Assembly: GCF_016405905.1 (NCBI RefSeq)
Contig: NZ_JAEFCB010000004.1
Location: 233,710 to 297,709 of the forward strand
DNA length: 64,000 nucleotides
Source of the DNA: Variovorax sp. IB41
GTDB taxonomy: Bacteria > Pseudomonadota > Gammaproteobacteria > Burkholderiales > Burkholderiaceae_C
Direction of reading: 5' to 3'
Shown here: one piece after another, positions 57,209-64,000 of the stretch
Numbering within the stretch: the first letter of the stretch is position 1
Layout: each line of letters begins with the position of its first letter
The notes under the pieces: generated by a model
The model's input: the letters and a program-made list of their open reading frames with translations, nothing else
What the model was told of the DNA's origin: nothing
Database searches by the model: none
Position numbers and translations under genes: made by a program

Positions 57209-58120
57209 ATGACCATCTCGGACCGTACCGAGACATTTTTCGGCAAGAGTGTTCAGGACTATCAGGGTGGCGAGGTGGCCGGCGGCCCCGGCATCGTTCA
57301 CCGACTGTGTCTGGACTACGACGACGACAAGTCGATGGGCGCCTTGCTCGAGGAGTACCTCTCCAAGGTCGACAAGTCCGCGCTCGACGCCCTCGTCCTC
57401 GGACCGTGGTCCGAGCCCCACGACACCGGCCCCGGCGATGCGTTCGAAGTCCTGATCGCGCACGCCGCCGAGCTGAAGAACCTCAAGGCGCTGTTCGTCG
57501 GCGACATGACCTTCGAGGACTGCGAGATTTCCTGGATCATCCAGGGCAACTACCAAGCGCTGCTGCAGGCCTTTCCCCAGCTCGAAGTGCTGCGCATCCG
57601 CGGCGCGACCTCGCTGCAATTGCCTGCGTTCAGCCATTCCGCACTCCGCGAACTCGTCATCGAATCCGGCGGCTTGCCGCGCGAGATCAGCGAGGCACTG
57701 GCGCAATCCACGCTGCCGTCGCTCGAGCACCTCGAACTCTGGCTGGGCACCGACGAATACGGCTTTGACGGCGACGTCGAGCTCTTGCGCAGCGTGTTGC
57801 AGAAACTGCGCACGCCCAAGCTGCGCCACCTCGGCCTTCGCGATTCGGAAATCGCCGACCAGGTGGCCGCGTGGTTGGCGAGTGAAGGCTGGGTCGCGGA
57901 GCTCGACACCCTGGACCTCTCGCTCGGCACGCTCGGCGACGAAGGCGCCAAGGCTCTGCTTGCAAGCCCTCACGTCACGAAGCTCAAGCGCCTGGACCTG
58001 TCGCACCACTACATCAGCGCGCCGGTCCAGGCGCAACTGCGCGCGGCCATCCCGGGTGTGGTGCTGGACGATCCGCAGGAGCCGGACGAAGGAAACCGCT
58101 ACGTGGCGGTGGGCGAGTAG
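57209..58120 (+). CDS. STM4015-like leucine-rich-repeat protein
   Basis: 303 aa, first gene of the radical SAM operon; GGAGG lies seven bases before the ATG at 57209. Repeats with L-x-x-L-x-L spacing run from about residue 88 to 270: LKNLKALFV, FPQLEVLRI, HSALRELVI, LPSLEHLEL, TPKLRHLGL, VAELDTLDL, VTKLKRLDL. An N-terminal segment (1-60) and a hydrophilic tail ending RYVAVGE flank them. No signal peptide. From memory it matches the uncharacterised STM4015 family, always linked to two radical SAM genes. It could be the scaffold, carrier or substrate of the pathway. Confidence 0.8.
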   Translation: MTISDRTETFFGKSVQDYQGGEVAGGPGIVHRLCLDYDDDKSMGALLEEYLSKVDKSALDALVLGPWSEPHDTGPGDAFEVLIAHAAELKNLKALFVGDMTFEDCEISWIIQGNYQALLQAFPQLEVLRIRGATSLQLPAFSHSALRELVIESGGLPREISEALAQSTLPSLEHLELWLGTDEYGFDGDVELLRSVLQKLRTPKLRHLGLRDSEIADQVAAWLASEGWVAELDTLDLSLGTLGDEGAKALLASPHVTKLKRLDLSHHYISAPVQAQLRAAIPGVVLDDPQEPDEGNRYVAVGE

Positions 58121-58130
58121 GCCTCCGGCG

Positions 58131-59209
58131 ATGCTCCCTTGGGTGGTGCTGGGCGTTGCGACGAGCAAGCGCACGAAAGGCCTGCTTGCCGCCGCCCGCG
58201 AGACGGGGGCGTCCGTGCGACTCGTGGAATGGCGCGAATGGCTTGCCGATGCGCATGCGCTCGAAGATCGGCTCCGGGAGCCCTGCCGCTTCAAGATCGA
58301 ACCGCCCGGGGACGACGCAGCCGTGCACATGGCGCTCGTTCTCATGGGGTGCGAGCAACTGGGCCGCGCACCCTGCGCCCCCATCGAACGCGGTGAGCTG
58401 GCGCAAACCGATGCGTGGTTCGCGGGCTTCAGCCTCGCGATGAAACGCCTTGCGCACATGCTCACGGCGATGCCGCACGTTCGTGTCGTCAACGCGCCCG
58501 CGGAGATCCTGGCGATGACCGACAAGCTCGAGTGCCAGCAGCAACTGCAGTCCCACTCCGTGTCCACCGCGCCCCTGCTGGGGCTCGTGCATGACTACGA
58601 GCATCTCGTCGCGCTGCTCGATCGCAGCGGACTGGACCGCATTTTCCTGAAGGCCCGCTATGGCTCGTCCGCGTCCGGCGTGATCGCGTTCCGCCGCAAT
58701 CGCCGCGGGCAGCAGCAGGCCGCGACGACCGCGCAGCTTCACGAAGGCGGGCGGTTGTTCAACGTCAAGCGCGTGTCCTGCTACACGCGGCACGACGAGG
58801 TGCGCCGCGTGGTCGACCTCGTGAGCGCCCAGGGCGCGTACGCGGAAGCATGGCTGCCCAAACCCCGCCATGGCGCGGGCCACTTCGACCTGCGCGCGGT
58901 GACCTTCGGCGGCCGTGTCGCGCACCGCATCGCGCGCCTCGGACAACGACCGATGACCAATCTCCACCTGGACAGCGAACGCGTCGACCCCGACCGCGTG
59001 CTCGCGTCCGCAGACCAGGCGGCGCTCGCCGCGACGGCCGAACTCGCCGCGCGCGTGTTTCCGCGCAGCAACGTCGTCGGCTTCGACCTCGTGGTGCGCC
59101 AGGGACAAGCCCATGTGCTGGAAGCCAACGCCTTCGGCGACCTGCTGCCCGGCTGGCTGTGGCAGGGCAAGGACACCTACGCGACCGCCTTTTGCGACGG
59201 CGCGCTGCG

Positions 59210-59213
<4 letters not shown>
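58131..59213 (+). CDS. STM4014-like ATP-grasp enzyme
   Basis: 360 aa. The C-terminal two-thirds has ATP-grasp features: Asp131-Lys132, a glycine-rich loop FLKARYGSSASGV (172-184), an acidic EAW segment (239-241), and metal-binding GFDLVV ... HVLEANAFGDLLPG (317-340), like RimK-type ligases. Such enzymes join a carboxylate to an amine or thiol through an acyl phosphate. The N-terminal domain (1-120) is a pre-ATP-grasp-like fold. It begins 10 bp after the LRR gene and ends with a 4-bp overlap (ATGA) with the next gene. Substrate unknown. Confidence 0.8.
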
Positions 59214-60012
<799 letters not shown>

Positions 60013-60016
<4 letters not shown>

Positions 60017-61368
60017 CCCAAGCCATGATCCAAGCCGAGCCCCAAGCCTCGCTCGCCGAATGGCTCCAGCAAGGCCCCTACCAGGCTTACTCGTACAGCT
60101 ATCCGCACAAGAGCGCCTACCGCGCGCTGCCCGCCCGGTCGCTGCGCGACGCCTGGGCCGCGGAGGATCGCTCGGCGCTCTTCGCCTACATCCACGTGCC
60201 CTTCTGCACGATGCGGTGCGGCTTCTGCAATCTCTTCGCGATGGCGCAGCCGGCCGAGGCGCTGGTCGAGTCCTACGTCGATGCCGTCGTGCGGCAGATG
60301 CGGGCCATGGACCGCGCGCTCGGCGAGCGCCGGTTCGCGCGGCTGGCGGTGGGCGGCGGCACGCCCAGCTACCTGCCGGCTGCGCTGCTCGAGCGGCTGT
60401 ACGTCGCGGCCGAGCGCATCCTGGGCATCGACCTGCAGGCCACGCCCTCGGGCATCGAGGTCTCGCCCGAAACCGTGACGCCCGAGCGCCTGCGCGTGTG
60501 CCGCGCGATGGGCGTGCAACGCGTGAGCATGGGCATCCAGAGCTTCGCGCAGCACGAGGTTCGCGCACTGGCGCGTCCGCAGCAGAACGCCGTGGTCATC
60601 GAGGCGATCGCTCGGATCCGCGAGGCGGGTTTCCCGGTCATGAACCTCGACCTGATCTACGGCATCGATGGGCAGACGGTGGAAAGCTGGCTGTCTTCCA
60701 TCGAGAGCGCGCTGGCGTTCGGGCCCGAAGAGCTTTACCTCTACCCGCTCTACGTGCGCGAGCAGACGGGGCTCGGAAAAATGGCGATCCGCAAGGCCGA
60801 GCAGGGCGCGGATTTCCGGCAGGCGCTGTACGCCGCGGCACGGGCTCGCCTGCTGGCCGCGGGCTACGAGCAGGTGTCGATGCGCATGTTTCGCGCACCG
60901 CACGCGCCCTGCGACAACGGCCCGGTCTATTGCTGCCAGGACGACGGCATGGTGGGGTTCGGCGCCGGTGCGCGCTCGTACACCCGCAGCCTTCACTACT
61001 CCTCCAGCTACGCCGTGCAGCGCAGCGCGACGCGCAGCATCATCGAAGACTTCATCGCCTGCGACGAGGCGCAGTTCGCGGAGGCCCGCTACGGGTTCGA
61101 ACTCGACGGCGACGAGCAGCGCAGGCGCTTTGTCATCCAGTCGCTCCTGACGGACCCGGGCCTCTCCCACGCGGCCTACGAACAGCGCTTCGGTGCGCCG
61201 GTGCTCGAAGACCTGCCGCAGTTGCAGGAACTCACGGCCCTGGAACTCGCGACAGACGAGGCGGGCCTCTTCACGTTGAGCGCGCAGGGCGTGTCCTATT
61301 CCGACACCATCGGCCCCTGGCTCGCATCGACGGCCGTGCGCCGCCTGATGCCGGACGCGCCATGCTGA
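60013..61368 (+). CDS. STM4012-like radical SAM enzyme, HemN/HemW-related
   Basis: 451 aa. The radical SAM cluster motif CTMRCGFC has Cys65, Cys69 and Cys72, followed by the SAM-contact GGGTPSYL (114-121). The rest matches HemN/HemW-type TIM barrels, including VSMGIQSF and NLDLIYGIDGQT. A C-terminal winged region (about 370-451) is present, as in HemN-like proteins, which often use a second SAM or methyl transfer. It is unlikely to be a heme enzyme given the operon. It overlaps the hydrolase by 4 bp and the next radical SAM gene by 7 bp. Confidence 0.85.
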
Positions 61369-62210
61369 CGGTGCTCTACCGGGGCAGCCTGTCGAGCTGC
61401 AACTACAGCTGCAGCTATTGCCCGTTCGCCAAGCGGCGCGACTCCCGGGCCGCACTGGCGCGGGATGCCGCCGAGGTGGCGCGCTTCGTCGAGTGGGCAG
61501 GTGGGCAGACGCGCCCCCTGCGAATCCTCTTCACGCCCTGGGGTGAAGCCATGGTGCGGCGCCAATATCGCCACGCGATGCTGGCGCTCGCCGCCATGCC
61601 GCACGTGTCCCAGGTGGCGCTGCAGACCAACCTGGCGGGACCGCTGTCGTGGCTCGCCGAGGCGCCGGCCGGCAAGATCTCGCTGTGGTGCACCTATCAC
61701 CCCGACCAGACGCGGCTCGAGCGTTTCCTCGAGCGCACCCGGCAGCTGTCCGTGCTGGGCATCGGTCACTCGGTCGGCGTCGTGGCAATGCAGGCGCACT
61801 ACGAGGCCATTCGCGCGCTGAAGTCGGCGCTCCCTGAAACGACGCCCTTCTGGCTCAACGCCTACGACCGGCGCGGCCCGGGCTACTACACGGCGCAAGA
61901 CCTGCAGTGGCTCGATGCCATGGACCCGCGCTTCGTCCACGAGCATTCGCCCGGGCCGTCGCGCGGAAAGGCCTGCCGCGCGGGCTCCGAAGCCATCGCC
62001 GTCGATGGCGACGGCGAGGTGCAACGGTGCCACTTCATTCCGCGGCGCCTGGGCAACCTGTATGCCGACGACCTCGACGGCATGCTGGCGGAGCAGCCCT
62101 GCAGCCGGTTCAAGTGCGACTGCTTCATCGGCTACGTGCACCGGCGCGACCTGGACTTCTACCCGGCCTACGGCGACGGCGTGCTCGCCCGCATTCCGCT
62201 GCGGACATGA
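61362..62210 (+). CDS. STM4011-like radical SAM enzyme with auxiliary cysteines
   Basis: 282 aa. The N-terminal CNYSCSYC motif (Cys13, Cys17, Cys20) binds the radical SAM cluster. The C-terminal part has cysteines 205, 223, 247, 252 and 254 around GDGEVQRCHF and CSRFKCDC, a SPASM/Twitch-like pattern suggesting an auxiliary iron-sulfur cluster as in enzymes that modify peptides. It is short for a SPASM enzyme. It overlaps the downstream APS kinase gene by 4 bp. Confidence 0.84.
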   Translation: MLTVLYRGSLSSCNYSCSYCPFAKRRDSRAALARDAAEVARFVEWAGGQTRPLRILFTPWGEAMVRRQYRHAMLALAAMPHVSQVALQTNLAGPLSWLAEAPAGKISLWCTYHPDQTRLERFLERTRQLSVLGIGHSVGVVAMQAHYEAIRALKSALPETTPFWLNAYDRRGPGYYTAQDLQWLDAMDPRFVHEHSPGPSRGKACRAGSEAIAVDGDGEVQRCHFIPRRLGNLYADDLDGMLAEQPCSRFKCDCFIGYVHRRDLDFYPAYGDGVLARIPLRT

Positions 62211-62734
62211 ACGACCGGGCGCCCTGCGTCGTCTGGCTCACCGGCATCTCCGGCGCGGGCAAGACGACCATCGCGCGCAAGGTCGAGACCCGGCTTCGCG
62301 CGCTCGGCAAGCACACGGTGCTGCTGGATGGCGATGACCTGCGGCTCGGGCTGAACCGCGACCTCGGCTTCAGCGATGCGGATCGCATGGAAAGCACGCG
62401 GCGGGTGGCAGAGGTCGCGAAGCTGATGAGCGCGGCGGACCTGGTCGTCATCGTCGCGCTCATCTCGCCGTTTCGCAGCGCCCGCGCGATGGCGCGTTCG
62501 CTGTTTCCGGCGGGCGCGTTCTTCGAGATCCATGTCGACACGCCGATCGAGATCGCGGAGGTGCGCGATCCGAAATTTCTGTACCGCAAAGCACGGCGGG
62601 GCGAGATCGCGGACTTCACGGGCATCGACTCTCCCTACGAGGCACCGGTGCAGCCGGAGCTGCGCCTCGATGGCACCCATCCGTCGCCTGACGCCCTCGC
62701 GGACCAGGTGATCGAGCTGCTCCACGGCGCTTAG
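62207..62734 (+). CDS. cysC: Adenylyl-sulfate (APS) kinase
   Basis: 175-aa P-loop kinase that phosphorylates APS to PAPS, the sulfuryl donor. Walker A is GISGAGKT (13-20), followed by the APS-kinase motifs DGDDLRLGLNRDLGFS (41-56) and RDPKFLYRKARRGEIADF, then TGIDSPYEAP. The protein is a full-length, unfused kinase. It is not in a sulfate-assimilation operon but overlaps the radical SAM gene by 4 bp as the last gene of the cassette, so it may serve that pathway. A different phosphoacceptor is possible but the family motifs are canonical. Confidence 0.88.
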   Translation: MNDRAPCVVWLTGISGAGKTTIARKVETRLRALGKHTVLLDGDDLRLGLNRDLGFSDADRMESTRRVAEVAKLMSAADLVVIVALISPFRSARAMARSLFPAGAFFEIHVDTPIEIAEVRDPKFLYRKARRGEIADFTGIDSPYEAPVQPELRLDGTHPSPDALADQVIELLHGA

Positions 62735-62744
62735 CCCGCCCATG

Positions 62745-62770
62745 AAAAAACCCGCCGAAGCGGGTTTTTT
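62745..62770. terminator. Bidirectional terminator after the radical SAM operon
   Basis: AAAAAACCCGC-CGAA-GCGGGTTTTTT: a 5-bp GC stem extended by A/T pairing, flanked by A and T runs. It ends the cysC operon and the minus-strand repeat protein gene. Confidence 0.92.
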
Positions 62771-62797
62771 CGAGAGAGCGCGGACCGAAGCCCAGAC

Positions 62798-63256
62798 TTA
62801 CTTCTTGGCGGCTTCGTTCTCGGCGGTGCCGGGGATCTTCTCGCCGATGGCCGCGCCGGTGCTGCGCATGCCGTCGGCCGTCTTGTGGCCGGCGGTTTCC
62901 ACGGCGTCGCCGGTCTTGGCGGCCGCGTTCTTGGTGGCGTTGGTCGCCTTCTTGGTGGTGTTCTTGGTCGCGCTCCAGGCCTTCTTGGTGCCGCGCTCGG
63001 TGGCATTGGCGGCCTTCTTGGTGGTGCTCTTGGTGGCGTCCCAGGCCTTCTCGGCGCCGTTTTCGGTGGCGTTCACGGCCTTCTTGGTGGTGCGCTTGGT
63101 GGCGTCCACGGCGTCCTTGCCGGTTTCCTTCACCTTCTCGGTGGTGGTGGGCTCGGCCGTTGCGGGGGCTGCGGTCTGTGCCACGGCGGACACACCGATG
63201 GAGGCGAGCGCCAGGGCGAGCACGACGGGCATGGTGCGAACGAAAGATGTGGTCAT
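62798..63256 (-). CDS. Exported Lys/Thr/Ala-rich protein of tandem 11-residue repeats
   Basis: 152 aa; AAGGAG lies six bases before the ATG at 63256. A signal peptide (residues 1-26, ending VAQ) is followed by a lysine-, threonine- and alanine-rich region. Residues 51-116 are six tandem 11-mers of the type DATKxTTKKAx/NATxxGxxKAW, alternating to give a 22-residue super-repeat; weaker copies extend from 40 to 138. Such 11-mer amphipathic helices recall group 3 LEA or apolipoprotein-like proteins and some envelope-stress proteins. Highly basic. Function unknown; membrane or desiccation protection is a guess. Confidence 0.75.
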   Translation of the reverse strand: MTTSFVRTMPVVLALALASIGVSAVAQTAAPATAEPTTTEKVKETGKDAVDATKRTTKKAVNATENGAEKAWDATKSTTKKAANATERGTKKAWSATKNTTKKATNATKNAAAKTGDAVETAGHKTADGMRSTGAAIGEKIPGTAENEAAKK

Positions 63257-63386
63257 GGAAGACTCCTTTTTGAGTGAAGTGTTGGAGTGACGGACTTGCC
63301 ACTGTGCAAGCAACGCCACTTCGAACTTCAAGGATGACAGCAAAAACTCGCCCCATGCCGCCCCCGCCGCAACTCGGGACATTGGC

Positions 63387-64000
63387 CTACGCGGGGTGCG
63401 GCGCCCGCGCCGACAAGGCCATCAGACTTTCGAGCTTCGGCAGCGTCCGGACCGCATTCCGGGTGGTGGCTGCGGCCAGCGCATCGATGCCGATGCCGCG
63501 CAATCCGGCCACCACTTCCGCGATGCGCGGCAGCTCGCCGGGGTCGTTGCGCCCCTGCGCTTCGCCCGCGTCGCGCTGCGCCTGCGTGCGGTAGAGCCAG
63601 TGCGGCTGGATGTCGGGCGCGTCGGTTTCCATCACGATCGCATCGAGCGGCAACGTGGTCGCGAGCCGCCGCAATTGCAATGCGCGCTCGAAGGTCACCG
63701 CGCCGCCGAAGCCCAGCCGAAGGCCCAGTGCGATGCAGGCGTTGGCCTGCTGCTCGCTGCCGTTGAACGCATGCGCAATGCCCTGCCATGGCCGCCCGCC
63801 CGCGGTCTGCCGCAGGTGCTTGAGCACCTTGTCGACCGAACGCCGCACGTGGATGAGCACGGGTAACCCGTGCTTGCGTGCCAGTTGCAACTGAGTGTGA
63901 AAAAAACGCTCCTGCTTGGGGCCATCGAGGCCGTCGACGAAGTAGTCCAGGCCGATCTCGCCGACCGCCACGAGCCGCGGATCGCCCTGCCGCGCGGTCA
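63387..64000 (-). CDS. TatD-family metal-dependent hydrolase, N-terminus beyond window
   Basis: C-terminal 204 residues of a TIM-barrel DNase/hydrolase. Visible motifs are VAVGEIGLDYF, LPVLIHVRRS, GIAHAFNGSEQQ and the metal-site ETDAPD, all typical for the family; TatD proteins are Mg-dependent 3'-5' exonucleases involved in DNA repair or cell-death DNA turnover. The frame is open to position 64000, so the start lies outside. An internal ATG-like start at 63971 is not used because conserved sequence continues upstream of it. Confidence 0.9.
   Translation of the reverse strand, partial: TARQGDPRLVAVGEIGLDYFVDGLDGPKQERFFHTQLQLARKHGLPVLIHVRRSVDKVLKHLRQTAGGRPWQGIAHAFNGSEQQANACIALGLRLGFGGAVTFERALQLRRLATTLPLDAIVMETDAPDIQPHWLYRTQAQRDAGEAQGRNDPGELPRIAEVVAGLRGIGIDALAAATTRNAVRTLPKLESLMALSARAPHPA

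Noticed and set aside
62885..63277. Glycine-rich plus-strand frame resembling a GGxxG repeat protein
   Set aside because: It is the antisense image of the 11-residue repeats on the minus strand, which have a strong ribosome-binding site and signal peptide.

Overview
This 64 kb window is high-GC chromosomal DNA, most likely from a betaproteobacterium of the order Burkholderiales, family Comamonadaceae, and probably close to Variovorax. That placement is an inference. It rests on the GC-rich third codon positions, two Bug-type periplasmic receptors plus a TctAB transporter, the trxB / Crp-Fnr / ftsK-lolA-rarA gene order, Comamonadaceae-style GC-rich palindromic intergenic elements, and the general look of the proteins. 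Coding density is high. Several genes use GTG or TTG starts that are supported by strong Shine-Dalgarno sequences. No rRNA genes, CRISPR arrays, insertion sequences or prophage genes were seen.

Layout. 1-4.8 kb: the 5' part of cysM, tRNA-Leu(CAA), an SGNH hydrolase, a Rossmann-fold epimerase, a 2Fe-2S/FAD reductase and a Bug receptor. 4.85-8.6 kb: livHMGF, a branched-chain amino-acid-type ABC importer with no receptor gene beside it. 8.9-15.9 kb: the housekeeping block rarA-lolA-ftsK and a Crp/Fnr regulator on the minus strand, divergent from trxB, then rpmB-rpmG with a good -10 box and terminators. 16.1-21.9 kb: fatty-acid desaturase, RNA cytosine methyltransferase, M48 membrane protease, two small proteins and purN. 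22.0-26.6 kb: two acyl-CoA dehydrogenases, a lipoprotein hydrolase and an ECHDC3-like hydratase homologue. 26.6-31.9 kb: HNH nuclease, ribF, a palindromic REP-like unit, ileS and lspA. 32.0-39.4 kb: a LacI regulator with a perfect palindromic operator, a four-gene ABC importer, a GpdQ-like phosphodiesterase and a Na/Pi cotransporter. Together these look like a route for importing and breaking down an organophosphodiester. 39.9-51.5 kb: transporters, a lone receiver domain, a quinone oxidoreductase, a large protein with two glycosyltransferase-like domains and a methyltransferase domain, an SDR lacking its catalytic Tyr/Lys, and a LysR-controlled Bug/gamma-glutamyltransferase pair. 51.8-57.0 kb: tctBA, and a coupled trio of DNA glycosylase, spermidine-synthase-like protein and GspE-type ATPase.

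The most interesting locus is 57,209-62,734. It is a tightly overlapping operon encoding a leucine-rich-repeat protein, an ATP-grasp enzyme, an alkaline-phosphatase-superfamily hydrolase, two radical SAM enzymes and an APS kinase. The first five match, from memory, the uncharacterised STM4015/4014/4013/4012/4011 cassette named after Salmonella loci. The composition suggests a modification or biosynthetic pathway of unknown product, here extended by a PAPS-forming kinase. It ends at a strong bidirectional terminator. Beyond that lie a secreted protein built of tandem 11-residue repeats and the 3' part of a TatD-family nuclease gene.

A recurrent architectural theme is that GC-rich palindromic or inverted-repeat elements fill intergenic gaps between convergent genes (4.75-4.85, 39.41-39.90 and 51.49-51.71 kb).
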